From Bimuria novae-zelandiae CBS 107.79 (taxonomy: Eukaryota; Ascomycota; Dothideomycetes; Pleosporales; Didymosphaeriaceae), in NCBI GenBank assembly GCA_010015655.1, contig ML976719.1:247047-311046 (forward strand): a DNA stretch of 64,000 nucleotides, given 5' to 3'. A program made the position numbers and the translations under genes. The notes beneath the pieces were generated by a model, which was not told the DNA's origin, made no database searches, and saw only the letters and a program-made list of their open reading frames with translations. Shown here in pieces: positions 10,325-23,170 of this stretch (its first letter is position 1; each line of letters opens with the position of its first letter).

Positions 10325-11927
10325 GTCCCTTAGGTCTGTTAGGAGCGGCAATAGCTACGCCTTAGTATAGATATTAGTAAGATTATCCTTAGAGGCGACA
10401 TGCTTAACTTTATAAATAATATCTAAGTGCTTTTTATAGACAAAGTAGTAATGTATAGTAATATGCTTTAACTAGGCGCTAACCTTAGGATCTTAGATAA
10501 GTAATAGGGTGGCTTAATTATTAACTAGTAGCTTAAAGCGCTATAGTCCTTAGTTAATAGCAGGTTAACTAGTAGTAGTTAACGTGCTAATTAGCATACT
10601 AGTTAGTTTGCTAATAGCGAGATAGTACTAGACAAGGTGGGCGGCAGCGTACTAGAACTTGTTATAAGATGCAAAGTAAGCTACTAGTTTAGTAATAAGT
10701 AGCTTATTAACGTTTATCTTATTAGGATCCTTATTAAGAATAGTCTACTAAAATACACTTCTTAATAGAACTACTAGTAGTAATTTAAGCGTAGTTAGTC
10801 TTACTATAGGTATAATAGGTAGCAGGTTAGTTTAGATTTATATTATACTATTAAAATAACGGGCCTATAGGACCTGCTTACCTTTATAAATTAAGTATAA
10901 GTTATTCTTAATAGTGCTTATTTTATAGTAGTTACGGACGTTAGCTGTCTGCACTGCCTCGCCTTCCGCGCTAAGGGAACTGTGTAACCCAATCATACCC
11001 TTGTACCCCCTCACTTCCAGTTAACCTGATACTGTACCGAAACCCCTTCGCCTCCACACCACCTGGTACTCGCTCACATCCACGAGAACTGGAAGGAAGG
11101 TATATAGAACTATTACAGAACACACAGACAATACAGACACTAGATACCAAAGACAGAGAGTTACTTGTTCATTCCTTGCTACCTGTGAACCGACATTAGC
11201 CTATAAAAATAAGTAGGTCTAGTAAAATTTACTAAAGTAAAACGCGTTAGTTATTTCTATAATTTTTATTAAGCTATTTAGTAGTTAATAATATAAATAA
11301 ACTATTTAATGCTATAAATAGGTAGTTTAAGTCCTTTAGTAATTATAATTATCCCGCGCCTTAGTAAGAGTATTAAGAAATTATTAATATAGCTAAATAT
11401 ATATTTTAAAGCGCTAGTATTAAATAGCTAAAAAGTAAGAATATTAAAGGGTTAGTAAATAAAAATAGCGTAGGCACTTATATTATTATTAGCGTAAATA
11501 TACTTACTATTAGTATTTACTAATATTCTTAATAGCTTTAGTAAGGGAGGAGGTATTATTAAGTTAATAACTAAGTATATAGTAAAAGTATATATTTTAT
11601 TATTACTATCTTCTAAGTTGCTAGCGGATTTAATAGCCTTAGCTAAATTACCTTTCTGTCGTTTGCTGCTGCGGCCACCACTAGTGGGGCCGCCAGATAT
11701 CTTGCCTTTCGGTGGGGTGATCTTCTTCTACTATTACTCCTTGTGCTTGCGGAGCCTCTCGCAGTTGGTATATACATGGCCGAGGAACGTGAGCTCGTGT
11801 TTCCGGCACCAGGTGCACTCGTTGGTAGCATTAGTAGAAGGTTTGGTTAGAAAGGACTTTCCGCCGCATGCTAAGCAGGCGGCGGTTTATCGCGCTGCGT
11901 ATGCTATAGATAAATTAATAGTATTTA
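10325..11927 (-). mobile_element. Older copia remnant, left part (element 4)
   Basis: AT-rich, RIP-decayed DNA. At about 10565-10330 the minus strand reads through stops as the end of a copia pol gene: VNN, ATLLL, DPKVSA, LKHITIHYYFVYKKH and KDNLTNIYTKA, which is the conserved RNase H tail. At about 11845-11730 the minus strand reads as a copia gag zinc knuckle (ECTWCRKHELTFLGH, then YTNC). Only about 1.1 kb separates them, too little for integrase and RT, so this is either internally deleted or two remnants. The gag side continues across element 5 at 22715. Confidence 0.55.
10925..11204. repeat. GC-richer island, possible LTR
   Basis: About 280 bp of normal base composition inside RIP-decayed DNA, from near GTTACGGACG to GAACCGACA. 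Its size, island character and terminal ACA suggest an LTR, but no second copy is in the window and the edges are guesses. Confidence 0.25.
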
Positions 11928-12079
11928 TGTTGGATAGGCTCTCACTAGTGAAAGGAAAGGAACTGAAAACGGATTACATTCGAAGATTAATTATTGATTG
12001 TTCGTTCTATCTACTGAGGAGCGAAGTACATCGCGGGGTATAGAAGCTAGTCCCATATAGGGCTCGCTCCACACATGTA
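11928..12079 (-). repeat. 3' LTR of element 5, first piece
   Basis: 152 bp matching 22454-22605. It ends at the TA where the pogo-like elements inserted. Confidence 0.85.
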
Positions 12080-14195
12080 CCGTGCCCGACGGGCTCGTGC
12101 ACCGCGCGGGCTCGTGCACCACCCCACCAAACAACGCGTCCATCTCGACTTTTTCAACACGCGATAACTACACCACTATAGCACCAATTAATAAGGCGAT
12201 TGCAGATTTGGAATCGCGTAAAGCTGGCGATAATTTTAGTATCTAGGGTATCGCGAAAAAATATGGTGTATCGCATTCAACACTTAGCCGAAGGTAGAAC
12301 CACCAGACAGGCCCTCGGGCAGCCGGGTACGCCGCGCAATAACTACTCAGCCTATAATAAGAGGAAGGACTCGTGGAGTATATTAGAGGGCTTATGGCTC
12401 GTAGGCTACCTCCTACGAGAGCTATAATACAAAATTTCGCGTCTAATATATTAAAAAAGCATATCGGAGAGGGCTAGGTTTCGCGTTTTATTAACCGTAA
12501 CTATAGCTATCTTATCTCTAAATAGAGCGCTAGCATGGACGTTGTACGCTACTAGGCTAACTTATAACGTAAGTACAATACTTTAACCTCTTATATTATA
12601 AGATTGTTTAGTATAAGGTGGAGCCTTGTAATACCTACAATATAGATAAAAAGGGCTTTATAATTGATATTATAGGACGCTTAAAACGGGTGTTTAGTTA
12701 GCTTTAATAAGAGGAAAAGAAGGTTCGAACAGCGCTTTAAGATGGCTCTTAAGAGTAGGTAATAGTTATGGCAACTATTAGAGCAGATAGGAGTGTTTTA
12801 TTACTAGCCCTTATATACTCGTTAGCTAACTGCACACTTTAAGCCTCATAGGTAGCTTAAATTAAAGCAGGAAAGCATAGTGTGTTTATAAGCTCCTTAC
12901 TAATAGGATAGACGAATAATAATATTAGATTAGCCTGGTTAGAGCAGGTTTTCAACCGCGAAACAAAGTAAAAAGCACGCCTTAGTTAGGCTTAGCGCCT
13001 CCTTATACTTAATAGCCACGATAGCTACCTCTTAATAAACTTTATTAAATATTGCGAGGCTTATAAAATACTACTAGCCATGTTTCCCCCTTACTTAACC
13101 TATATACTATAGCCTCTTAATGTAGTTTGCTTTAAACCTTTTAGCAGTAACTACTCCGCTAAGCTTACTAATTACTTCTTTAAAACGTAAGGGTTACTAG
13201 CTATCTAAAAGGAAGACTTCTTTTCGCTATTCTAGGGTGCTTAGGAGTCTATATTTATAACAAAACTCGTCCTTAAGGCGTTTAAAGCCACTAGTATAGC
13301 CCCTATAAAGGCTGACGTCGTACTTAAGCGTTTCTATAAATAGGATAATAATAAGAGTGAGGCACGGCTCTTAGCCCTTTTGCCTAAGGACTGGAGGCAG
13401 ATGGAGCGTCTCATACGTGCTGTAGTGAAGGATACCTTAGCGGAGACCTTGCAGAAGCTCTCCCAAACGCTATACTAACTTTAGGTTTAAAATAAGCTAC
13501 TACACTATAAGAACAGCGGCCTAAGGGATGCTCTTACTACTAAGAAGTAGCGTAAGAACGCTAGCAAGCCTCTTAATTTATAGCGTAAGGAGGAGTACTA
13601 CGGTGGTGCTACTTTCTAGTCGCCCTCTAAGTTCGAGCGAGCACGTGAGCGTGAGGCAGAAAAGTAACACTAAGAGGAGCAGGAGAGACTAGCAAAGTTA
13701 AATAGAAAGGAGCTTTAAGCTATTACCAAGCTCCTTAAGGAGTAAGAGAAGGAGGAGCGTCGTGTGGTGAGAGAGAGAGCCAAGGAGGTGCGAGATTAGA
13801 TGAAGGCCGAACAGGTGGCTGCCCAGGATGCCAGAAAAGCTGCTTAAAATACTAGGCAGGCCTCTACAATTACCTAAAGAGGCAAGCGCAAAGCTTTAAA
13901 AGCACCTCTAGTAAAGCGTAAGCCAAAACGAGCCAAGGGTGGTGCTACAGCTTATCTGTCGTCCCTAGAAGCTACACTAGCACCTCTACCTAAAGTTAGC
14001 TCTCGCGGTCGCGTAATCACTCTCTTGCGAAAACTTAGATAGTATAACTTATTTATACGCCTCTACGGAGTAATTATAACAAAAAATCTTGCGATAATCG
14101 CTTTTATAGCGCTTATAATAACCTTATCTTTGTGGTGGTGAGCATGTTAGTGTTGGTGCACGAGCCCGCGCGGTGCACGAGCCCGTTGGGCATGG
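12080..14195 (+). mobile_element. pogo/Fot1-like DNA transposon (element 6)
   Basis: 2116 bp with terminal inverted repeats of about 40 bp, left end CCGTGCCCGACGGGCTCGTG and right end its reverse complement with two transitions. It is flanked by TA on both sides (12078-12079 and 14196-14197), the target site of Tc1/mariner-pogo elements. It lies in the LTR of element 5. Confidence 0.85.
12186..14060 (+). pseudogene. pogo-like transposase of element 6
   Basis: Read through RIP stops, the plus strand gives a psq-type helix-turn-helix at about 12190-12290 (AIADLESRKAGDNFSI, GIAKKYGVSHSTLSRR). A CENP-B-type helix-turn-helix with RRLPPTRAIIQNFAS follows at about 12400-12450. The DDE core at about 12640-13200 has NIDKKGFIIDIIGR, LLILNSHDSYL and MFPPYLTYIL. 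The second catalytic Asp appears as Asn. A Lys/Arg/Glu-rich tail ends near 14040. Not functional. Confidence 0.75.
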
Positions 14196-14281
14196 TATAG
14201 TAACCGTGCACGCCGTGCACACCTTCGGGCCGTGTACACCCTTATTAAAAATCTACTATACTCCTTAACCACATAACTTAA

Positions 14282-16440
14282 TACCATAATGCCGTTAGAA
14301 GAAGCGCTTAAAGAGGCAGATATAGTAGATGCAGAAGGCAAACTTTTATACTAGGTAATTATAAAAAAATATAATATATGCCACATAACTTTATCGCGAT
14401 ATCGGTGATTCTGGAAATACCTGCTCGACCCACTTAAGGCGTATTTCTCATCAGACTGCGCGTATTTTCTGTTCTGGTCTCCTTTTTTTCGCTTTTCTCT
14501 CCACCACACAAGGAACTTTGGATAATAATATACTAAAAGTAGATAAAGGGCTTCTATAGAGTTATAAGTACCCCCCTTAAATTTTTTAGAAGATTTAAGT
14601 TTTTTGCGTTCAAGAAAATACAAGAAAAGGAAGGATTGACGATGACTGGCTGGCTCTGTGGGTTAAGCAGGTATTTCCAAAATAATAATATTACTAACGC
14701 GTTATCGCGTCGCGTGCTAACGCTAATTAATAACTACTTAAACTCCACCCTATACAAGAGCGAGAGCTTTATAAGTTTATAGTTAAGCTTACTAAGCGAG
14801 GCCTACCTCCTATAAGGCAGATAGTATAAAATATAGCTTTTGAATTGGCTGCAGAGAGGGTCTCCGACTCGTGGGTTACTCGCTTCCTTGACCGTCACCG
14901 CGACTAGCTCCTATATAAATGGGCCAACGCTATTAATGCGCAGCGCCTCCACGCCAATAGTAGTGAGAAGTATATATAATACTTTAAGCTTGTGCACTCC
15001 AAGATTACCGAATACTTAATTAAGCCACGGCATACATATAATATGGATAAGAAGGGCTTCGCGATTGGAGTACTTAATAGGCGCACTAAACGAGTATTTA
15101 GTAGGGCTTTTGTAGAGTTAAAAACAAGGCGCCAGCCTATGTAAGACAGTAATAGGTAGTAGGTATCGATACTCGCAAGCGTTTGCGCTGATGGTTTGGC
15201 ACTGCCTTTAGGCGTTATCTATCTAGGCGCTCCCAACGAGATATAATCGTCCTAGGTGGAGGATATAGACGCAGAAAAGCACTTAGTGTTTATTACTATA
15301 ACGCCCTTAGGCTAGACGAACGATAAAGTTAGCCTTACGTGGCTAAAACAGGTCTTTAATCGCTACACTCGAGAGAAGGCACGCAGAAGTTGGCGACTAC
15401 TTATAGTAGATAGCCACGGCTTGTATATAACCTGGTCCTTTATTAAGTACTGCGATAGGAATAGGATACTACTACTAGTGTTCCCTCCTTACAGTACCCA
15501 CACGCTGCAGCCGCTCGATGTAGCACTCTTCTTACCTCTGGGTATAAGCTATATAAACCAGCTCACTAAACACCTTTACAGTACTTAAGGCCCTAGTAGG
15601 TGTAAAGAAGCGCGACTTCTTCTGCCTATTCTATAAGTCCTAGACAAGAACCTTTACCCTAAGCCTTATCCTTAAGGCCTTTAAAGTTACGGGCCTATCG
15701 CTACTAAACGTAGCTATAATTATTAATAGATTCTAGAATAAGCGCAGGCGGCTGCCTCGTACACCTTTACTAATTATAGCAGATAACTAGAAGCAAGCTA
15801 TCTAAATACTGGCCCAGGTGGTAGAGAATTAGGACGCAGAGGAGGTGTAGTAGTTAAGGCGTACTATCTCTTATCTCTCTGCCCATACACAGCTTGTACA
15901 GCTTAAAAACGAAGGCCTACGCAACGTAATTAGAAAGCTTAAGCTTTCTAAAAATAAGTAGAGGAGGCTTAACCTGTAGCATTATAAGGAGTTTTATAGT
16001 ATAGCTATTCTTTAGTCCCCTTGTAAGATCCGCCAAGCTGAGGAGCGCTACGAGGCTAATAAGGAGTAAAATCTATAAAAGAAGATAAATAAAGCTTATT
16101 AAAAGGAGCTAAAAGCCTAGAAGAAGCTTTAAGATAAGCGGGATAAGTAGTAAAGGCGTGTAGAACGAGAGAGGGTAAGGGAAGAGAAAGCAAGGAAAAA
16201 GGCTACTAATAACGCTAAGAAGTAATAAAAGAAACAAGAGCGCGATGCTACTAAATCTATATAAATACCTAAAATAGGCAAGCGTAAGGCCTTAAGTAAG
16301 CCTTTTATAGAACTTATAGCTAAAAAATAGCGTGCGCGTGGTGCTGCTTACGTTATTATTAAGGCGTCACTATCGCTAGCACCTCTACTAGTTACCACGC
16401 GCAGCGGCCGCAAAATAAAGCTAAATAAAAAATAAGAGTA
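14282..16440 (+). pseudogene. pogo-like transposase of element 7
   Basis: The N-terminus reads MPLEEALKEADIVDAEGKLL then KKYNICHITLSR, similar to the psq helix-turn-helix of element 6, and is cut by a 274-bp insert (14409-14682). After the insert come VIASRAN, LKLHPIQERELYKFIVKLTK with RGLPP, then SWVTRFLDRHRD. The DDE core has YNMDKKGFAIGVLNRR, WRLLIVDSHGLYITW and LLLVFPPYSTHTLQPLDVA, where the expected Asp residues are present. RIP stops occur throughout. A basic tail ends near 16430. Confidence 0.75.
14409..14682. mobile_element. MITE-like insert inside element 7
   Basis: 274 bp bounded by 24-bp inverted repeats (14409-14432 and 14659-14682) with core TGGAAATACCTGCT and three C/T or G/A mismatches. 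It interrupts the transposase frame between the first helix-turn-helix and the SRAN segment. It has no coding potential and is less AT-biased than its host. The target duplication is not clear. Confidence 0.65.
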
Positions 16441-16594
16441 GGGCAAGCACTATAGAACTTAATAGACTATTATAATAAAAATTTTTGTAATAATAGCTAT
16501 TATGCGTGGCTCTATAGCCTTATTTTTGAGATGTGTAGCAGGTCGCTAAGGCGTGCACGGCCCGAAGGTGTGCACGGCGTGCATGGTTACTATA

Positions 16595-16703
16595 GTGTTT
16601 CGCAACACGATAGAGGTCTCGACGACTATTAACGGGATGCTCGCTCCTCCACACACGCATTCCTTATAACACGCCTAAGGCCTTTGAGATTATTAATCCG
16701 ACA
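16595..16703 (-). repeat. 3' LTR of element 5, second piece
   Basis: 109 bp continuing the LTR from GTGTTTCGCAACACG to ATCCGACA, matching 22606-22714. Confidence 0.85.
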
Positions 16704-19700
16704 CTAGAAGTCTTTTCTTTCTCGATATTAATTATATATATAAAGGATCGAACATCTAAACTCGAATGCGCTAGGCAGAGATCGTAGGTCTCTACACCTA
16801 GCCCTTAACTTAGACTATCACCTTATTACTATTAACAAATTATTTTAAGGCGTAATTTAGTGATGCCTTCGTGAAAGCGTCCGTAAGGTTGTCTTTACTA
16901 TTAATCTATTAGATTTCTATAATCTCGCGGCGTTCGTATGACTGGCGCAGTGCTATAATGTTAATTATAAAGCGCTTTTCCTTAGTTGTCCTAAGCTTTA
17001 TAAGGCACTCGTATAGGGAGTACGAGTCTATACAAATAACTAAGGGAACTGCAGGCAGACTAAGGCGCTTTGTAATTATCTATAAGGTAGTAATAATAGT
17101 AATACCTATATTAAACCTATTAACTATGCCATAGATCTTAGAGGCTAGTACGCTTCGTGTAACACGCTTACACTTTGTTAAGCTATAGTGTATTACGTTG
17201 CCGTAGATTGTAAAGGTATTATCAACATCTATAGACTTATTAATAAGCATAAGTATAAAGCCTAGCTACGAGCTAAGGTCCTTGTTATTAGTAAAGGAGC
17301 TATCCACGAATACTATTAGTTTAGCGTTAATAAGGTTAACGGGTACGTAGCGTAGTCTATAGTTAAGATTTTCTATCTGCTATTTAAGGCGCTTGTTAAG
17401 CGCCTTAATATCCTTATCTAAAGGTTGCTGCGCTTAAGCTACTATAGACAAGTTAAAAGACGCTTCTAGTTAATATATTAATGCGATGTACGCTCCGTAG
17501 GCGCGCTATTTAGTATACTATTACGCGCGATTAAGATTATTAATATTAATAAGCTTAATCTTTTCTCCTTATCCCTTCTACTTAAGGTTTAAAATTGCTT
17601 CGCTATTTTCTATCTTAAGCGTGTAACTATTAAAGTCTAGTTACACGCCTAGCGTTAGGATAGTCTTTAGCTTTAATTAGAACTATGCGTCCTCGAGCTT
17701 TTTCTCTTTAAGCGACGAGAATGCGACTATCCTAAGTATAAAGGTATTATTAGTCTGCATGCTAACAAGTCTAAAGGTGTCTACGTCCTTGTTTGTAACT
17801 AATAAGCAAGGGTCGTACGTTGATATAGATATGTCTAATTCCTTACGGTGGTGTCCGTGGTACGTTATCCACTAATAAACCCCTGCCTCTATAATCCTAT
17901 ATAGCGGTTTAATCACGTAAAGCAGCGTGCCTTCTAGATATTTTAACACTAGTTCTAAGGGGAGATGTGCGAGAATCGTCCTTTAGAGATTTATTTACGC
18001 TTAAGGATATGCCTGCGTTATATCGCGCAGCTTAATAGTTATCTTACGTTATATAAGTTTAGGCGCTAAGGCTATAATCAGACGCTAGCTATAGCGTTAA
18101 ATAGTTAAAGACTATATTAAGATAGGTTTCTTGCTATAGTCTTAGTAGCCTTAGATAACTAGACAGGATTTCTTATAGGGCTTAGTTATTTTTCCTTTAA
18201 CCTCTTGTATAAGACGTAATTTAAAAATTTAGATCCTGCTATGTAATTCCTTATTGTATAGTTTAAACTCGAACACTCCACGGCCTATAAGGTTACTAAT
18301 CTCTTAATTATTAGACGCCTTAAAGGGTGCGCCTGGGGTCGTAATAACCCTATTATTACGTAGCTTAATCGCTAGCTTATAGTCAGCCTCCTCCTTCTTT
18401 ATTATGTACACATTCGCCTTGCGCTTATTTTTTAATTCTAGAGGACGGCCTCTCTTGCGCGGTTACGCTGCCATAGGTACTTTTATATCTGTAGGTGGCT
18501 TATACAGTGCGTGTGGCGCATTAGGGTCACTCCAGAGGTGGTCTAGTCTATAGTATGGCTTAACAATAGTTAATCTGAATGTTGTTGGACCATTAACTAT
18601 GTTAATAGTAACGTTGTGGCCGTCTATGCTAGCGATTTTATACGGGCCGTTCTAGCTATTACTTTCTCTCTAAATTAAAACCTCGCTTTGTAGCGGGAGT
18701 GCGAGTACGTCTTTAAAAGCAGGTCTGTTTTAGGTGTTTAAGGCGTTTGCGACCTGGCGCTCTACAGCGATCTTACGTAAGGTTTTTATTACCTTTTAAA
18801 TAGCCTCGCTACGCTTAACTATTAATAGTAATAGCAGTGACTCTGTTATTATACGTAGGTACGCCCTAAAGACTAGCAAAGTTAGGACTAGCCTGTTAGG
18901 GCTAGCTATATCGTTAATAGCTTTTACAGCTATCTAGAGGATTGCTTCGTCGGACATAGTGCTGGCGAGCTCGATATAGAGTATATCCCATGCGCGGCGT
19001 AGGGGCGTATAATACCTCTTAGTCTTGCCTATAGACTAGTGCGCCTCCGTAGGCACTTATTTACACGTTACTCCTATAATCTTTACCTTAGTATAGAACT
19101 CTACGCTCGCGAAGTTAGTGCCTACATCGTGTGTAATAATATCTGGCGGGCCTTGGTAGGTGTTAATCCATAACATCTATAGTGCCTGCCACGTCTCCTT
19201 GGCCAAAATAGCGCTGAGGAACTTCGCGCCTTAAAACGCAGTGGACTTATTAACTACGTGTAGTATAGGCTTGTTACCTAGGTATATTACGTTAATAAGG
19301 ATTTTGTAGTTAAAGTAGTAGTTATCTTTAAGGGTAAACTTAAATTAGCGCGGCGCGGAGCTATTTAGTTAATAATAATAATAGAACTTTGTAATTTCCT
19401 TAAGAGTTCTTTTTTTAAAGTCGTTGTAACTAGCGTTCTTTAATAGCTTAATAAGTCGTATAATAGCTAGGTGCCTAAACTAGCGATATAGCTATCTTAA
19501 CTTAGTTTCTATTAGAAACATCGTTGCGCGCTCTCTCTTATTAAGATAGAACTATAAATATCCCTATTTGCGGATTACTAGGGTGCGGTGTTCTCCTTGT
19601 ACGAGCTCATCCGTGGTGTTGTTAAAATAGACATTCAACCTGTCTATATCCGCAAGGCACAGCAGGAATAGTGTAGGCGCTTTAAGCACCTCGAAATTAA

Positions 19701-22453
19701 TTTTCCTAATCTCTATAGAGACCTGCGCAGTGCTAATAGACGCGGTAACACTACCCTTGCCAAATTTAATAGACGCTTTTCCTGCCGTGGATATGTCTAT
19801 CGTAACTATTAGGTCTTCTCGTGTCAGCGCGAGGTATTGTTCCCTGCCAATCGTGGATACATTAGCGACGCCAGTATTAGGCAGGATTCCCTGGTACACG
19901 GATCGCGCGTATTGGTCCTTAATAAGAAACTACGACGCTGGCGTTAATAGTGCACGTCTACTATAAATATTGTCGCTAGAAATATAGTACAGGAATGCTT
20001 AATCTACAAGGCATTATTTCTTAAAGAATTATTATTTAACGTACGTGGCTATAACGCTATTATTATTATCCTTGTCCTTATAGACTTCCTCTTCTCTTTA
20101 GCCTTCTTAGTTATACTAGGTCGCGTGTTTAATTCCTTTATACTCCGTAAGGTACACGGAGAAGTCTACAGGCAGTTATGTGTCTACAAAGTAACATGCA
20201 GAAAAGAACTACGCGCAGGCAGCCTTACGTTCTTTATTTATATAGTTAGTTAACTAGTAGCCTTCCTTCTAGTAGATAAAACACTTCTTCTTTTAGCGTG
20301 GCGTAAATCCACGTGCGCTGTTATAGCTATTAAAGCGCTAACTACCTCTATTACTTACTTAGCCTCCTTAGAATCTACCGCTAAATCCACCTCCGCCTCT
20401 AAATCCTCCTCTAAATCCACCTCTAAATCCCCCTCTAAATCCCCCTTAATCTCTTCTATTACTATTGTAGTAGTAGTCTAGGTAGTACTAGTCCTTCGTG
20501 AGCGTCTTGCTCCTTATTAGTATTTATATCGTATGCTAACGTGTAAGGTGCGTCTTAATTATAGACTATAAATCTAAAAAGAGTCCTTTATAGATTATAG
20601 CTAGCTTAAAGAGTACTATTTTAAGTTCTAGAACTCTACAGCACGCGTTAATAATAGTTATATATAAAGTATTCTTACCCTTAAAGTTCTTACTAAGCGC
20701 GCGTTAGCATAACTATAGCTTATTAAATAAGATTTATAGTACCTTATATATGCCTTTATTAGGGTTCTCCGTGCGCGTACAGGCGAAGGTTATAGTTATC
20801 TAGTCCGTGTAATAGTGTTAATAGTAGACGTTATAGTTAAAGTAGTTCTTAATCGCCGTGTACGCATTAGAAAAGCTATCGCCTCTATCTACAACTTGTA
20901 TATAGAACATCTCTGCTCGCCCTATAAGAATACGAGGAAACACAGCATAGAACTACTCTTCGTGGATGTCCACCTGCTAATAGATGCTAAAGAAGATCTT
21001 AATTTTATTATTAAGCAGATCGTACGCGTCTCTTGTGTATTTCTTGCTATTATCCTAGAGCTTAGAGAACTACGTGATTATATTAGCGTTAAGTTAGTTA
21101 TTATAGGACCAGCGCGGCGGCAGCGTCTTATACAAGTTATATAGTAGCTCAGGTGGTCTGCCAGGTACACCATTTATAGGTTATTGTAAAAACGGCGTAA
21201 TTTCGCAATATATAATCGCTGGCGATCGTGCCTGCGTCTATAGTTGCTATTACTATAATTACGCGCCTTATTCCTACTATTATTAAGACTAAGGTCCTCC
21301 AAGCGCACTACTTATAAAGGGCAGTTATTAACTATTAGTGCTCTATTTTATTATTCGGGTTTCCTCTATTTAGTGCACTAGTTGTAGCCCTTATGTTTTA
21401 AATTAGTTTTAAGCGTCGTGTCCCACTCTGTGCTACTCGCCTCGCTATAAGTGCTCTAGCTACTACTTGTCTCGCTGCGAGTACTCTGGCTACTGCGACT
21501 GTAGCTGTAACTACGATGCATGTGTACTAGCTAGCAGGCTATCCTGCTACAGTTGTTACTTAGCTATAAGAGCTATTTATTATGTGTTCTACTAGCGCTT
21601 GTATGCCTTCGATCGTTGGTCGAATATTATAGCTTGGAATTCTATAGGGTCCTATTTAGGAACGTTCTCCATAGTTAACAGATTATATAAAGAATTAGCA
21701 AGCCTAGCGTGGTTATTGCCTGTGTAGACTCCTCTATGCCGTAGGACCGTCTTTAGAGACTTTAATATACCGCGGTTAACCTTAAGAAATAGCTCTTTTG
21801 TCTATCCTTTAAAATTATAATAGTAATCTGCAAAGAGGTTATCGTCCTAGACTATTACTATATTATAATTATAAATAATTTTAATAACCTAGGTTATTAC
21901 GTGTGTCTTGTTTGCGTCTACCGGTGCAGGTGTATCCCAGAGAGATATATTAATAACATCTAGCGCTACTAGATATGGGCAGTCTCCTATAAGGTGTTAG
22001 GTAGTAAATTTAGCCTAGATAGAAGTAGCTTCCCTGTGTTTACTTAAGCTATACTCTAACTAATTATCGCGTAGTTAAGCTTAAGCTTAAGCATTAGCAT
22101 TGCCTACTACGCTATTACTACTCTAGTTATCTACTATTATACTAGCGGGTGTTAACTTGTTATTATTGTAGTTATCTCGTTAGTTAGTTGTTTCTAACGT
22201 GTATTAGTGTACGTAACTTAGTTATCTAGAGACGTTTATATAGTAAATTATAATGCGTTGCTAACGCGCTCTATGTCCGCGGATTAGCCTAAACTAGTAG
22301 CTTTAGAGGTTAGTTAAGAGTGCTTCGTGTTATCTCTGCCTTGCTCTATTCTTAGCACATTCTGCATCGACCCGAGATTTCTTACGTTGGGCTGTTAATA
22401 GTCTGTCTCTTCTACCTTGCTATCTGTGATCGCCTTAAGCAATCACTAATTAG
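16704..22453 (-). pseudogene. gag-pol of copia element 5, RIP-inactivated
   Basis: Read on the minus strand, gag lies to the right and pol to the left. At about 20320-20250 a gag zinc knuckle reads KKKCFIY, then KEGY and LTNYINKERK, the fungal copia type with Cys-to-Tyr and His-to-Tyr changes. At 19899-19564 an open protease-side segment has KFGKGSVTASIS and FLLCLADIDRLNVYF. Integrase and RT follow leftward with many stops. At about 16900-16840 KDNLTDAFTKAS is the pol tail. Domain limits are approximate. Confidence 0.65.
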
Positions 22454-22714
22454 TATTAGATAGGCTCTCACTAGTAAAAGGAAAGGAACTGAAAACGGAT
22501 TACATTTAAAGATTAATTATTAATTGTTCGTTCTATCTACTAAGGAGCGAAGTACATCGCGGGGTATGGAAGCTAGTCCCATATGGGGCTCGCTCCACAC
22601 ATGTAGTGTTTCGCAACACGACAGAGATCTCGACGACCATTAACAGGATGCTCGCTCCTCCACACACGCATTCCTTGTAACACGCCTGAGGCCTTTGAGA
22701 TTGTTAATCCGACA
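22454..22714 (-). repeat. 5' LTR of element 5
   Basis: Uninterrupted 261-bp copy. Its outer CA end is followed by ACTTA. It differs from the split copy mainly by transitions. Confidence 0.85.
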
Positions 22715-23170
22715 ACTTAAACTATATTTTTTTTACTAATATCTAGTATTTTAGGTTTAATATTATAGAACGTAGTAAGTTAGCGAGTAAATAAGTTTTA
22801 TTTATTATATCTAGTAGGGTAGCTAGAAAGAAGGAACCCTTAATATTATTATTATTAAATATAAGTTATATAGAAATAGCTATAGGCTATATAAAAGAGG
22901 CGTAACGCTTTTAGATCTATATTTAGTAATTATAAAACTTATTAAAATAGAGGTAAAGGTCGTTGCTATTCTTATACTATAAGTTAGTTAATATACAAAA
23001 TAGTAGGATAGGTAATTAACTAGTATTATAATTAAACTACCTAGTAAGATAGTTCTAGGCTATAAGTAATATCTTATAATTAATAACTTATTATATAAAG
23101 TTATTATAAATTAAGAAAAATATTATAACTAAAGTTTTTATATCTTTAGTGTCTTAGGCATTAATAATAG
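22715..23170 (-). mobile_element. Older copia remnant, right part (element 4)
   Basis: AT-rich decayed DNA that continues the gag side of the 10325-11927 remnant on the minus strand across the insertion of element 5. Frames are short and full of TAG and TAA. No domain is identifiable beyond the gag knuckle on the left side. Confidence 0.4.

Larger units (their letters stand above)
14198..16592 (+). mobile_element. Second pogo/Fot1-like DNA transposon (element 7)
   Basis: 2395 bp with terminal inverted repeats starting TAGTAACCGTGCACGCCGTG on the left and the matching complement on the right (one A/G difference in that stretch). It sits directly next to element 6, with one TA between them (14196-14197) and one TA after it (16593-16594). 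Its terminal repeats differ from those of element 6, so it is a different family that used the same TA. Confidence 0.8.
11928..22714 (-). mobile_element. Ty1/copia element 5, full length, nested insertions in its 3' LTR
   Basis: Minus-strand copia element with two 261-bp LTRs. The left (3') LTR is split into 11928-12079 and 16595-16703 by two pogo-like elements; removing them restores exactly 261 bp that align with the right LTR at 22454-22714. The flanks are ATTTA (11923-11927) and ACTTA (22715-22719), a 5-bp duplication with one C/T change. The internal part is 16704-22453. It is inserted in the gag region of an older copia remnant. Confidence 0.85.

Noticed and set aside
11618..12043. 141-codon plus-strand frame
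   Set aside because: It crosses from a decayed gag into an LTR; the minus strand shows the gag zinc knuckle, so the plus frame is accidental.
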